A stretch of DNA of 64,000 nucleotides from JAPOUP01 sp965203255 (GCA_965203255.1 OZ241882.1:3162001-3226000); one strand, 5' to 3'. Shown: positions 35,045 through 43,699, numbered from the stretch's first letter. The notes: generated from the letters alone by a model not told the origin. A program made the numbers and translations.

Positions 35045-35898
35045 TGGCCGAGCGGAACGGCATGGTGGAAAGGCGCGGCGCAGGGCATTGGCTGACCCAC
35101 CTAGGCCTCATTGTGGGCATCGCCTTCATATTCTTCCCGATATGGCTGGCCTTTGTCGCATCGACGGTGGAACAGCAGGACATCGTCCGTCCACCGATGC
35201 CGCTTCTGCCCGGCGACCAGTTCCTCGCGAACTACGCCCGGGCCCTGACCGCGGGCGTCAACGCACCCGTGTCGACCATGCTTCTGAATTCGTTGATCAT
35301 GGCGGTCGGGATTTCGCTTGGCAAGATCGCCATCAGCCTGCTTTCCGCCTTCGCCATCGTCTACTTTCGCTTTCCGGGGCGGCGGATCTTTTTCTGGCTG
35401 ATCTTCCTGACGCTGATGTTACCCGTCGAAGTCAGGATCGTGCCGACCTATGAGGTCATCGCGAACTTTGGAATGCTGAACAGCTACCAGGGCCTGATCC
35501 TGCCGCTGGTCGCATCTGCTACCGCCACATTCCTGTTCCGCCAGTTTTTCATGACTGTGCCGGACGAACTGGCCGAAGCGGCACGTGTCGACGGAGCGAA
35601 ACCGATGCGGTTCTTTTTCGACATTCTCCTGCCGATGAGCCGGACAAACGTCGCCGCACTTTTCGTGATCCTTTTCATTTACGGCTGGAACCAGTATCTC
35701 TGGCCGCTTCTGATCACCACTGATCCCGAAATGAATACGATCGTCATGGGCATCAAGCAGATGTTTCCGTCCGGAGACGACATCGCGGATTGGCCGGTGA
35801 TCATGGCAACCTCGCTGCTTGCCATGGTGCCGCCCGTGCTGGTGGTCGTGGGGATGCAACGACTTTTTGTCCGCGGGCTTGTTGAAAGCGAGAAGTAA
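35044..35898 (+). CDS. ugpE: Glycerol-3-phosphate ABC transporter permease E
   Basis: 284 residues starting MAERNGMVERRGAGHWLTHL at an ATG that shares its A with the ugpA stop. The open frame extends far upstream through ugpA, but that part is a shadow. Six membrane helices; the permease loop EAARVDGAKPMRFFFDILLP; C-terminal MFPSGDDIADWPVIMATSLL. It forms the translocation channel with UgpA. Confidence 0.93.
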   Translation: MAERNGMVERRGAGHWLTHLGLIVGIAFIFFPIWLAFVASTVEQQDIVRPPMPLLPGDQFLANYARALTAGVNAPVSTMLLNSLIMAVGISLGKIAISLLSAFAIVYFRFPGRRIFFWLIFLTLMLPVEVRIVPTYEVIANFGMLNSYQGLILPLVASATATFLFRQFFMTVPDELAEAARVDGAKPMRFFFDILLPMSRTNVAALFVILFIYGWNQYLWPLLITTDPEMNTIVMGIKQMFPSGDDIADWPVIMATSLLAMVPPVLVVVGMQRLFVRGLVESEK

Positions 35899-35902
35899 GA
35901 AA

Positions 35903-36901
35903 ATGGCAACGCTCATCCTCAACGGCGTGAAGAAGTCCTTCGGCAAGACAGACGTCATTCATGGCATATCGATCACTGTCGCAGACGGGGAATTCATCGT
36001 CATCGTAGGGCCGTCGGGCTGCGGCAAATCCACACTTCTCAGAATGGTGGCCGGGCTTGAGACCGTCACGAGCGGCGATGTCCATATCGACGGACGTAGG
36101 GTCAATGACCTTGAGCCCATGGACCGAGACATCGCCATGGTTTTCCAGAACTACGCGCTCTATCCGCACATGTCGGTCTTCGACAACATGGCCTATGGAC
36201 TCAAGATCGCGAAGACGCCGCGCGCCGACATCGAAGAGCGTGTGGCACGGGCGGCAAGGCTCCTGCAGCTTGAGAACTATCTTCAGCGCAAACCCCGCGA
36301 ACTGTCTGGAGGCCAGCGCCAGCGCGTGGCCATGGGGCGCGCCATCGTGCGCGAACCCGCGGTCTTCCTGTTCGACGAGCCCCTGTCAAATCTAGACGCC
36401 AAGCTTCGCGTGCAGATGCGACTTGAAATCAAGGCACTTCAACGCGAACTGGGCGTCACGGCACTGTACGTCACGCACGATCAGGTCGAGGCCATGACGA
36501 TGGCCGACCGAATGGTCGTGATGAACGGCGGCGTGGCGGACCAGATTGGCGCGCCGTTGGAAGTCTACGCCAATCCAGCGACCGAATTCGTGGCGGGTTT
36601 CATCGGGTCGCCGCCCACCAACTTCCTCTCGGCAAAAATCCTCGGAAAGTCAGGCGCTGCGAACATCGGTGTCAGGCCCGAGCGCACCCGCCTCTCCGAG
36701 AGCGGTGACCTGAAGGCCCGCGTGGTCTACTCAGAGGCTCTCGGCGCCGAGACTCTTGTGCACCTGAAATGCGCAGACGATACGAAAGTCACTGTCCGAC
36801 AGGACGCCGCGTCACCGATTCCGCAGGAAGGCACCGAGGTCGGACTGGACTGGGATGCTGCGGACGAGATGAGATTCGATTCTTCGGGAAGGCGCTGCTG
36901 A
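35903..36901 (+). CDS. ugpC: Glycerol-3-phosphate ABC transporter ATPase
   Basis: 332 residues from MATLILNGVKKSFGKTDVIH, 4 bp after ugpE. Walker A GPSGCGKSTLLRM, Q-loop MVFQNYALYPHMSVF, signature LSGGQRQRVAMGRAI, Walker B VFLFDEPLSNLDAKL, switch LYVTHDQVEAM. A MalK-type TOBE/regulatory region follows (GAPLEVYANPATEFVAGFIG, NIGVRPERTRL). It is somewhat shorter than typical UgpC at the C-terminus. It powers the UgpAE channel. Confidence 0.94.
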   Translation: MATLILNGVKKSFGKTDVIHGISITVADGEFIVIVGPSGCGKSTLLRMVAGLETVTSGDVHIDGRRVNDLEPMDRDIAMVFQNYALYPHMSVFDNMAYGLKIAKTPRADIEERVARAARLLQLENYLQRKPRELSGGQRQRVAMGRAIVREPAVFLFDEPLSNLDAKLRVQMRLEIKALQRELGVTALYVTHDQVEAMTMADRMVVMNGGVADQIGAPLEVYANPATEFVAGFIGSPPTNFLSAKILGKSGAANIGVRPERTRLSESGDLKARVVYSEALGAETLVHLKCADDTKVTVRQDAASPIPQEGTEVGLDWDAADEMRFDSSGRRC

Positions 36902-37281
36902 TCGTATCCTTGAAACCGTGACCAGCATCTGATCTCTCCTTGATTGAGACAGCAAAGGCACATTGGTCCATCTCTTTCGCTGATCTAGCCAAAGGTTGGG
37001 CCGGTCGCTATTCTGTCTTGAAGACAATGATGACATTACGTGATTCAGTTGCGCCAATGAAGTTGGCTATGCTGGATTACGACAACCAAGCGATCTTGTT
37101 TCCGTATGGTCGAAGATTTTCATGGACGGTGCATCCACAATGGAATTCTGGAAATTCGAGTCGGCATGCGAGTCATGGCATAGGCGTGGAATGTCGAAGA
37201 ACAAGAGACCAACCATGCCATGACAGATACAACGAAAGACATGTGGGCTGTCAGGCTCACGGGTACCCAGGATCTGGCCGG
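36902..37281. other. Region upstream of DNA methyltransferase
   Basis: 380 bases between ugpC and the restriction-modification pair. Two tiny frames (37139-37219 and 37216-37284) chain into the methyltransferase start by ATGA overlaps, but nothing in them is recognisable. The longer frame open from 36940 has no conserved residues before 37282. Confidence 0.4.
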
Positions 37282-38001
37282 ATGACACTCAAGACGTTCA
37301 ATCAAGTCGTCGGCACTGAATTCAGCTACGACCCCGAACCAACTCTGGCGACCGTGGAACCTGCGCACTACCAGCCCATCAGCAGCGTTTGGGAGGGTAG
37401 CGATGGTGACCTTCTCGAATTGATGCTGAATTTCTATCCGTCAATTCCTCCAGAGCCAATCCTGGACGCAACCTACAACAGAGGACGCATGTGGAAGGGT
37501 AACGGTCGAAAAGTCGTTTCGATGGACATTGACCCAAAGTTCAAGCCAATGATTGTCGGAGACAACCGGAAGATGGAAGGCATTCCGGACTCGGCATTCG
37601 GCGTTGTCGTCTATGATCCGCCGCACGTCGGGCCTCAGGGGCGCGACAAGAGCCGGAAGAAGTTCGACGAGGACTTTGGGGCAACTGTTGAGTGCGGCAA
37701 AGAACAAGGCTGGACACTCAGTTATCTGTATCCTCCATTCCTGAAACAGGCAAGACGGGTTTTGAAACCACGCGGTCTTCTACTTGCGAAGATCACTGAC
37801 ATGGTCAATTGCCATCGTTCCCAATGGGCGCATTGCGATTATATGCAAATGGCAGACGATGCTGGCTTCACCGTCTGCGATCTGATTGTCAAGGTGCGTA
37901 CCGGGCCAATGGTTTCCAATAAGTGGAGGACTGCGCATCACGCTCGTAAACGTCATTGCTTTTGGATTATATGTCGAAACGGTCGCAGCTGCGAGAGATA
38001 G
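37282..38001 (+). CDS. DNA methyltransferase of a type II R-M system
   Basis: 239 residues from MTLKTFNQVVGTEFSYDPEP. The S-adenosylmethionine region is PEPILDATYNRGRMWKGNGR with KVVSMDIDP, and the catalytic motif is FGVVVYDPPHVGPQG (DPPH, suggesting amino-methylation of adenine or cytosine). A later YLYPPFLKQARRVLKPRGLL segment is typical of such enzymes. It is followed after 3 bp by an Eco29kI-type nuclease gene, so it should protect the same site. The nuclease is broken while this gene looks intact, so it may now be an orphan methylase. Confidence 0.8.
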   Translation: MTLKTFNQVVGTEFSYDPEPTLATVEPAHYQPISSVWEGSDGDLLELMLNFYPSIPPEPILDATYNRGRMWKGNGRKVVSMDIDPKFKPMIVGDNRKMEGIPDSAFGVVVYDPPHVGPQGRDKSRKKFDEDFGATVECGKEQGWTLSYLYPPFLKQARRVLKPRGLLLAKITDMVNCHRSQWAHCDYMQMADDAGFTVCDLIVKVRTGPMVSNKWRTAHHARKRHCFWIICRNGRSCER

Positions 38002-38004
38002 ATC

Positions 38005-38578
38005 TTGCGTACCTTTGATCCTCTCAGTGTGAACGAACTTGGGCGCAGCGCGGCTCGGGCATTGATGGCTTATCCGCCGGATGCGCTACCTCCATCCGAA
38101 GCGTTCGTTGGTGCTGGTGTCTATACACTGCATTACCTCGGTCGGTTTTCGGCTTATGCGCATCTAGGCGTTGACAGGCCAATATATGTTGGAAAAGCGG
38201 ATCCCCCCGGACGCAGACAGGGACGGTCTGCGATTGCTCGGGCCTCGGCAGCTCTCTTCCAACGACTTACGCATCACGCAAGATCCGTCGAAGCGGCGAC
38301 AAACCTGGAACTGTTGGACTTTCGCTGTCGCTGGCTGGTTCTTGATCCGGTTTGGGTAGGGTTGACCGAACAGGTGCTGATCTCAGAATATCGGCCGATA
38401 TGGAATGTTGCCATAGAATGTTGCCATAGACGGTTTCGGCAACAATGATCCTGGCAAGGGACGCAGGAATCAACGTAGATCGCAATGGGATACACTTCAT
38501 CCTGGTCGCGATTGGGCCTCCAATCTCCAGGACCGAGGTGAGACAGACGCGGACATTCTCAACCTGATTTCCGAATGA
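38005..38578 (+). pseudogene. Eco29kI-type GIY-YIG restriction endonuclease, frameshifted
   Basis: The first 133 codons match the Eco29kI family: GVYTLHYLG and RPIYVGKADPPGRRQG (GIY-YIG core), NLELLDFRCRWLVLDPVWVG, ISEYRPIWNVAI. An exact 13-base duplication at 38403-38428 then shifts the frame, and the present product ends ECCHRRFRQQ at 38448. Removing one copy restores IDGFGNNDPGKGRRNQRRSQ and WDTLHPGRDWASNLQ, the expected C-terminus, to a TGA at 38576-38578. The restored protein would be about 187 residues. The start (TTG or nearby) follows the methylase stop by 3 bp. Confidence 0.88.
38403..38428 (+). repeat. 13-bp tandem duplication inside the nuclease gene
   Basis: GAATGTTGCCATA occurs twice in direct succession (38403-38415 and 38416-38428). 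Because 13 is not a multiple of three it destroys the reading frame of the Eco29kI-like gene. It is a slippage-type event that could revert. Confidence 0.95.
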
Positions 38579-38954
38579 GGTGGGAGAATTCCGCACGAGT
38601 TGGTTGGAGTGCGCAACTCGACTGATTTGGAAGTACCTCCATCACAGTTCAACTCACCGAATCTTCGAAATCCGTCCTTCAACAGGATAGACAAATGGTC
38701 CATTGCGCCTCGTTCGCTGGACAATCACAGAGAACGTCATGAGCTCAGGAGTCAGAATATACCATATGCTGATATCTTAGTTTTCAGATATCAACATAGG
38801 AAATGTGTTGCCGAAATGCAACGAATGCTGAAAGGGCATATTCCCATCCAAAGTGTGACCGAAAACGACGGGAACATATATTGAACATCCATACGGAATC
38901 ACAGGTGCATCCCGACATCGGTCGGATGACAGACACTGAAGAAAGGATGGTTCA
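38579..38954. other. Intergenic, no recognised gene
   Basis: About 375 AT-richer bases between the R-M pair and the DUF6878 gene. A 94-codon open frame (38600-38884) has no ribosome site and no family resemblance, so I do not call it. Confidence 0.35.
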
Positions 38955-39362
38955 ATGACTGCTGAAAAACCAAAGGCAACCGGATTCGATTGGGAAAAGC
39001 TTCGGGCATGGGAAGAGGAACAACGCCAAAAGACAGAGGTCCGAACCCGTGAGGAACGGGCGGAACTTCTGGCCCTTCTCCGGAACGCGAATGTGACCGG
39101 AATAGAAGCCCATTACGACGGATATGGAGACAGCGGCAACGTTTCGGAACTCTCCGCAACTCCTGAAGGTGCTCGTATCAGCGAGATCGATGAACGCCTG
39201 AGGGATTTTGTTTGGGATATCGCGGCCATGCTGCACCCAGGGTTTGAGATCGATGACGGTGGAGAAGGCACCCTGACCTGGGACGTGACCAAGGACCGGA
39301 TCGATCTGGACCACGCCGACTTCTACATGGATCGCATTCAGGAACTTCATGAGGACATATGA
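38955..39362 (+). CDS. DUF6878 family protein
   Basis: 135 residues. The centre HYDGYGDSGNVSELSATPEG is the hallmark of DUF6878 proteins, common in Rhodobacterales and their plasmids. The N-terminal half is a charged helix (FDWEKLRAWEEEQRQKTEVR), and the C-terminus WDVTKDRIDLDHADFYMDRI is also conserved. Function unknown. It ends 1 base before the DUF6915 gene, and the two are surely co-transcribed. Such pairs accompany mobile or plasmid genes, which fits the adjacent broken R-M system. Confidence 0.8.
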   Translation: MTAEKPKATGFDWEKLRAWEEEQRQKTEVRTREERAELLALLRNANVTGIEAHYDGYGDSGNVSELSATPEGARISEIDERLRDFVWDIAAMLHPGFEIDDGGEGTLTWDVTKDRIDLDHADFYMDRIQELHEDI

Positions 39363-39363
39363 A

Positions 39364-39837
39364 ATGGCCCACCCAATCCACCATGCGGAAAGCTCCGCAC
39401 GAAAGTTCGGGGGTAAGCCGCAGGATTATCAAGCAATTCACGATTGGTTCGACGCGTCCAAAGCTCACGAGGCGCTCCCTTCCCATAGGGCGCTTCGGCA
39501 TCACAGTTTCGGAATATTCGAAGCTCAATCGGTGTTTGGACGCGAGATTGTCAATACTGATGGTCGCCGGGTTCCCGTTCGCTTCATCGGCGAACAGCAT
39601 GTCCGGGAGGATTGCCGCAGAATCCCGTCAGTGTCCGATTGGCTTCGTCACCTTCCACTGGCGCCCTGGATGGTGAATGGCGTCATCCTGCCGGACATAG
39701 AGGATATTGGCCCGGATCCCCGTTCAGACTGGCAAGCAGCTGTAGCTTCCGGACAGACCGACCTCGGATTTAGGGAATGGCTTATGGATCGCGCATCCAG
39801 GCATGGAACACTGATGAGGCGCGAATTAGACGCCTGA
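39364..39837 (+). CDS. DUF6915 family protein
   Basis: 157 residues from MAHPIHHAESSARKFGGKPQ; GAGG lies before this ATG, and a GTG/ATG five codons upstream is less likely. Conserved features are YQAIHDWFDASKAHEALPSH, RALRHHSFGIFEAQSVFG and VPVRFIGEQHVREDCRRIPS, rich in histidines that could bind metal. Known only as a domain of unknown function. Partner of the preceding DUF6878 gene. Confidence 0.8.
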   Translation: MAHPIHHAESSARKFGGKPQDYQAIHDWFDASKAHEALPSHRALRHHSFGIFEAQSVFGREIVNTDGRRVPVRFIGEQHVREDCRRIPSVSDWLRHLPLAPWMVNGVILPDIEDIGPDPRSDWQAAVASGQTDLGFREWLMDRASRHGTLMRRELDA

Positions 39838-39888
39838 CAAGATCTTCCGAGCCACAAGGAACATGGAAATGGCGATACTTCGTCGCTG

Positions 39889-40497
39889 CTACTTCCTGCG
39901 TCGTAGGTAAACGTAATATGCACCCGATCCACCGTGCTTGGAGTGCGCCTCGAAGACTTCCAGAACCAGTTGGGATAACGGCGAAGTGGAAAGCCAGTGA
40001 GGAACCTGACGTTTCAGGACACCTTCACGCTCCGGCGTCAGATCATCGCCACCACTGTTGCTTCCCTTGCCGGTGATTACCAAAACCAAACGACATCCAG
40101 TATCATGAGCTGCCTGGACGAAGCGCTGAAGTTCTGGAAGTGCCCTTGCAGTCGTCATGCCATGAAGATCTATCCGCGCCTCGGGTGCCAGTTTTCCACG
40201 CCTCATCCTCTCATATGCCTTCCTATCCATTCGAAGTGGATAGGCCTTCGGATATCTTGGGACACCAGGAATGACGTCGTTCGGTGGGTCGCCTATGCCA
40301 CTTCTTTCGCCAATTCGAAACTGTGGAACAGGGAATTTAACATGCTTTTCAGGGCCGTTCCGATCTGGTTCAGAGCGTGACATCTCGCTTGTCGCCGGTT
40401 CCGCACGGTCAGGGTGCAGGACGCTGGCTCTTTTAGTCACCCTCTTCCAAAGATTCATTTCTTCCGGAGTCAGCAGACGTGAACCCTTGCGCCGCAT
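39889..40497 (-). CDS. Smr-domain protein
   Basis: 202 residues. The C-terminal Smr domain reads RIDLHGMTTARALPELQRFV, then CRLVLVITGKGSNSGG, VPHWLSTSPLSQLVLEVFEA and GGSGAYYVYLRRRK. The LDLHG-type motif and the TGKG loop are the family hallmarks. Smr domains are linked to nuclease activity and, in other proteins, ribosome rescue. The N-terminal half is a charged linker. It follows the Tim44-like gene, the usual local order in Rhodobacterales, but the mltA gene normally between them is absent here. Confidence 0.9.
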   Translation of the reverse strand: MRRKGSRLLTPEEMNLWKRVTKRASVLHPDRAEPATSEMSRSEPDRNGPEKHVKFPVPQFRIGERSGIGDPPNDVIPGVPRYPKAYPLRMDRKAYERMRRGKLAPEARIDLHGMTTARALPELQRFVQAAHDTGCRLVLVITGKGSNSGGDDLTPEREGVLKRQVPHWLSTSPLSQLVLEVFEAHSKHGGSGAYYVYLRRRK

Positions 40498-40503
40498 ACC
40501 TGG

Positions 40504-40620
40504 CTAGAATGGAATGGACTGCCGAAAATCCGGCCGCATGTTCTTCAGGACAGCGTCAGCCTTCCAGCAGGTCGATCCCGCACCACCTTCCAAAACAACA
40601 ATATCTGCGTAAGTGGTCAT
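40504..40620 (-). CDS. Short ORF coupled to the Tim44-like gene (38 aa)
   Basis: Its ATG overlaps the Tim44-like stop codon (ATGA at 40620-40617). It reads MTTYADIVVLEGGAGSTCWK, then ADAVLKNMRPDFRQSIPF. It occupies the spot where mltA, a lytic transglycosylase gene of about 1 kb, is usually found. It could be a real small protein or the leftover of a deleted mltA. I see no MltA motif. Confidence 0.35.
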   Translation of the reverse strand: MTTYADIVVLEGGAGSTCWKADAVLKNMRPDFRQSIPF

Positions 40621-41276
40621 TCGCCTGTCGCGACAAGCTTCCAATTTGGATCTTTCGCGCCCATCCTGCGCATGAAGGTCCAGGTGTCCTTCTGTCGCCT
40701 GATCTCGCTGGGGTTGCCTTCAATGATCTCCCCAGCCGCATTCCGCACGGCGCTCGTCAATTCCCCGACAAACCGCAAAGTGATTTCAGCTTCGTGGTTT
40801 CTGGAGTCATATGTCGCTTCCACAAGCGACACATCACGGATGCCAACAAACTTTGCGTCGATTGAAAGGCCCTGATCTTCACGCTCTCCGACGACATCGA
40901 TGAATGTCTGATAGACCTCATCGCCGAGCAACGGCGCAATGCTGTCAATGTCACCCCGCTCGAAGGACATCAGAATCATCTCATACGCGCCTCGTGCGCC
41001 TTCAATGAATCCACCAACGGTGAATTCCGGTTCAGCAAACTTCATTGTACGCAGTGCACTTGCAGATTCCGAACTCTCGTCGACATGATCCGCTATGTCA
41101 TCATCATAGCCGTCCTCACTAACGTGCAACTCAGGGACAGTTGGCTGTTCGCCCTGTGAAGCAGGTGCCCGCGACCTCTCGAACCCGTCCCGTGTACCAA
41201 GCACATTGCGCAGACGCAGGATCAGGAAAACGGCGATTCCGGCAAGAACCAAGAGCTGAATAACGGCGTTACCCAT
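40617..41276 (-). CDS. Tim44-domain protein
   Basis: 219 residues. One N-terminal membrane helix (AVIQLLVLAGIAVFLILRL) anchors a Tim44-like C-terminal domain: FIEGARGAYEMILMSFERGD, IAPLLGDEVYQTFIDVVGER, ITLRFVGELTSAVRN, WTFMRRMGAKDPNWKLVATG. In alphaproteobacteria this protein is thought to act at the inner membrane in protein handling, related to the mitochondrial import subunit. It is divergent from fxsA and secB, both linked to the envelope. Confidence 0.9.
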   Translation of the reverse strand: MGNAVIQLLVLAGIAVFLILRLRNVLGTRDGFERSRAPASQGEQPTVPELHVSEDGYDDDIADHVDESSESASALRTMKFAEPEFTVGGFIEGARGAYEMILMSFERGDIDSIAPLLGDEVYQTFIDVVGEREDQGLSIDAKFVGIRDVSLVEATYDSRNHEAEITLRFVGELTSAVRNAAGEIIEGNPSEIRRQKDTWTFMRRMGAKDPNWKLVATGE

Positions 41277-41381
41277 ACGGATCCCTTTCCCGGTCAGGTG
41301 GCATTCAGTGAGTGTCGCACATATTTAGGCATTACCCAAGGACAAGTCCACCTCAAGCCAACTCCAATCAATCAGGATACC

Positions 41382-41861
41382 ATGCGACTGTTTGCGATAT
41401 TTGCCGGAATTCCACTCATTGAAATCGCCCTGTTCATTCTGGTCGGCGGAGCGATAGGGTTATGGGCAACTCTTGGAACAGTGATTCTCACCGCCGCGGC
41501 TGGAACGCTTCTTGTCCGTTCTCAAGGTCTGACGGCTTTGCAGGAACTGCGGAAGTCACTCTCGGAATTCAGCGATCCCTCGGAACCACTAGCGCATGGT
41601 GCCATGATTCTTGTTGCTGGCATACTGCTGCTGACACCAGGATTTTTCACCGATGGAGTTGGATTCGCATTGCTGGCACCGCCGGTGCGGGCGAGTGTTT
41701 TCCGCTATCTCAGCGGACACATTCGCACAGAGCTACGCTATGGTAGCTTTGTTTCAGAGCGTCGCCAAACGGAATCTCGTGAAGACGTCATTGACGCTGA
41801 ATTCGAGGATTTACCACCATCGGGAGCCGAGTCAGATGGTTCACGATGGTCCCGACGTTGA
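41382..41861 (+). CDS. fxsA: FxsA-family membrane protein
   Basis: 159 residues from MRLFAIFAGIPLIEIALFIL; CAGGA precedes the ATG, and an upstream in-frame start adds unrelated residues. Three or four membrane helices with the FxsA hallmarks PLIEIALFILVGGAIGLWAT and ILLLTPGFFTDGVGFALLAP. The cytoplasmic C-terminus is acidic (DVIDAEFEDLPPSGAESDG). The E. coli homologue relieves F-plasmid exclusion of phage T7; its housekeeping role is unknown. It lies between tim44 and secB as in many Rhodobacterales. Confidence 0.9.
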   Translation: MRLFAIFAGIPLIEIALFILVGGAIGLWATLGTVILTAAAGTLLVRSQGLTALQELRKSLSEFSDPSEPLAHGAMILVAGILLLTPGFFTDGVGFALLAPPVRASVFRYLSGHIRTELRYGSFVSERRQTESREDVIDAEFEDLPPSGAESDGSRWSRR

Positions 41862-41917
41862 GGGCGGCCAACTGATCTGTTAGGGCAATCGCGAGGCCAT
41901 CGGTAAGGAGATTCGGG

Positions 41918-42415
41918 GTGGTAAAGAATGGTAGCGATCAGTCCGAAAGTGACAGCGGGCTCAAAAAGTCGGCCAAAATTCAGGTTCTGGGACAATACAT
42001 CAGGGATTTTTCCTTTGAAAACATAATGGTGCAAAAGGGCATTTCCGGCGATGTCACTCCGGACATCTCTGTCCAGGTATCACTTGATGCAAAGAAACGT
42101 GCGAGCGGTACCCAGTATGACGTGCTGTGCAAGTACTCGATAACGTCCAAAGACAAGGCAAAGGATGAAACACTGTTTCTTCTGGAACTTGAATATGGGG
42201 CGCTATTCCACATTGAGAACCTGCCGGAACAGCATATGCGTCCGTTTCTGCTGATCGAATGTCCCCGACTGCTGTTTCCTTTTGCCCGTCGGATCGTCGC
42301 TGACATCACCCGAGAAGGTGGATTTCCGCCACTTAATCTGGAACTTATTGATTTCGCTGCACTTTATCGGAGGGCAACGACAGAAAGTGCCGAGGAAACG
42401 AAACCAGTCGCCTAA
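41918..42415 (+). CDS. secB: Protein-export chaperone SecB
   Basis: 165 residues. It starts with GTG; AAGGAG sits 7 nt upstream. SecB keeps preproteins unfolded and hands them to SecA. Conserved parts are LGQYIRDFSFEN, LELEYGALFHIENLPEQHMR, PFLLIECPRLLFPFARRIVA and GGFPPLNLELIDFAALYRRA. Its 3' end overlaps the convergent dnaQ stop by 4 bases, so there is no room for a terminator between them. Confidence 0.97.
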   Translation: MVKNGSDQSESDSGLKKSAKIQVLGQYIRDFSFENIMVQKGISGDVTPDISVQVSLDAKKRASGTQYDVLCKYSITSKDKAKDETLFLLELEYGALFHIENLPEQHMRPFLLIECPRLLFPFARRIVADITREGGFPPLNLELIDFAALYRRATTESAEETKPVA

Positions 42416-43104
42416 GAGTCGTATTTTCGCCAAAGAGCTCCTTCACCCAAACTCTCCACAAATTCGACATGGGCTTTGGCTTCCGCATCAGTGATCCGAA
42501 GCGGAAGTTCCTTACCTCTCGGCCCCGGACGCCAGCTTTCACCTGATGGGTCTGTCCCGCCTATCGGATGCATTGTGAAGGCGAAATTCGGTTGTCGCCC
42601 TCCAACAAGCTCCAGATAGACCTCCGCCAGAATTTCACTGTCCAGTAGGGCGCCATGTCGGACGCGGTCAGAGGTATCTATGCCGAACCGTCGACTCAAT
42701 GCGTCGAGTGATGCAGGTGAGCCAGGGAATTTGTTTCGTGCGACGGCAACTGTGTCGATTACCTGGTTTTCCGACAGCTGGGGTCGACCGATCCAGCCAA
42801 GTTCAGCATTGATGAAGCCCAGGTCGAACGCCGCGTTGTGGATTACCAGCTTGCCTTCACCCAGGAACTCAAGGAAGTCGTCCGCCACATCGGCGAATTT
42901 GGGTTTGTCAGAAAGAAATTCGTCACTAAGGCCGTGGATTTTAAATGCATCTTTCGGCATAGAGCGGTCAGGATTTATGTATTGATGATACGTACGGCCA
43001 GTGGGAACATGGTTGGACAGCTCGACCGCGCCGACCTCGACAAGTCGATGGCCGGCTTGGGGGTCAAGGCCGGTCGTTTCAGTGTCAAGAACCACCTCAC
43101 GCAT
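42412..43104 (-). CDS. dnaQ: DNA polymerase III epsilon subunit
   Basis: 230 residues: the 3'-5' proofreading exonuclease of the replicase. Exo I is VVLDTETTGLDPQAGHRLVE (DxE), exo II is LVIHNAAFDLGFINAELG, and exo III is RVRHGALLDSEILAEVYLEL (HxxxxD). The last 40 residues are the part that contacts the alpha subunit. It overlaps coaE by 8 bases and is the last gene of maf-aroE-coaE-dnaQ, a cluster typically found beside oriC in alphaproteobacteria. Confidence 0.97.
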   Translation of the reverse strand: MREVVLDTETTGLDPQAGHRLVEVGAVELSNHVPTGRTYHQYINPDRSMPKDAFKIHGLSDEFLSDKPKFADVADDFLEFLGEGKLVIHNAAFDLGFINAELGWIGRPQLSENQVIDTVAVARNKFPGSPASLDALSRRFGIDTSDRVRHGALLDSEILAEVYLELVGGRQPNFAFTMHPIGGTDPSGESWRPGPRGKELPLRITDAEAKAHVEFVESLGEGALWRKYDS

Positions 43105-43699
43105 TTGCCAGCCTCGCCCTTATGTCCTTCACGCAGGATCGCACCGAGGCACGGGAACCTTCAAGCGTTACTGTTTCGATAACATAGTCGGCGCGAGCGC
43201 GCTTCTCGGAATCCTGTATCTGCTGACCCAGCAGTGCTTCAAACTGTGCTACGGAGATGCTGCCCCGTTCAAGTACGCGCCTGCGCTGGATATCTGGTGG
43301 AGCCGAAACAACCACAACGGCATCAACCTCTTTCTCGCCACTGGTTTCAAATAGGAGTGGAATGTCAAGAACGACCATATCCGAAACCGTGTCCTCAATG
43401 AATGTCCTGCGGTCCGATGCTACCAGCGGGTGAACGATACGCTCAATCCTTTCCAAGGCTGTTGGATCCTCAGATATCCAATCCTTAAGGGCGGTGCGGT
43501 CTACCACACCATTGACGACGGCGGTGGAATGAAGCCGTCGAATTGGCTCAACCGCAGCTCCGCCTGCCCCATACATTCTGTGAACCGTTGCATCGGCGTC
43601 CCAGACAGGAATTCCCTCATCCGCAAACATACTTGCCGTCGTTGTCTTGCCCATGCCAATCGAGCCGGTCAGCCCGACAAGGAATGGCCCGCAACTCAT
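43097..43699 (-). CDS. coaE: Dephospho-CoA kinase
   Basis: 200 residues. It phosphorylates dephospho-CoA, the last step of CoA synthesis. P-loop is GLTGSIGMGKTTTASMFADE. Other conserved parts are IPVWDADATVHRMY, IVHPLVASDRR, VVLDIPLLFETSGEKEVDAV and RVLERGSISVAQFEALLGQQ. It overlaps aroE by 4 bases and dnaQ by 8. Confidence 0.96.
   Translation of the reverse strand: MSCGPFLVGLTGSIGMGKTTTASMFADEGIPVWDADATVHRMYGAGGAAVEPIRRLHSTAVVNGVVDRTALKDWISEDPTALERIERIVHPLVASDRRTFIEDTVSDMVVLDIPLLFETSGEKEVDAVVVVSAPPDIQRRRVLERGSISVAQFEALLGQQIQDSEKRARADYVIETVTLEGSRASVRSCVKDIRARLANA

Noticed and set aside
34117..35898. A single open frame of 593 codons covering ugpA and ugpE
   Set aside because: Only the part from 35044 is a permease. 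The upstream part is the wrong frame of ugpA, whose own frame is fully conserved.
36940..37281. N-terminal extension of the DNA methyltransferase
   Set aside because: It is open but shows no conserved residues, and a start at 37282 fits the family better.
38600..38884. 94-codon plus-strand frame after the R-M pair
   Set aside because: It overlaps no conserved text, has no ribosome site, and lies where the shifted nuclease gene has already ended.
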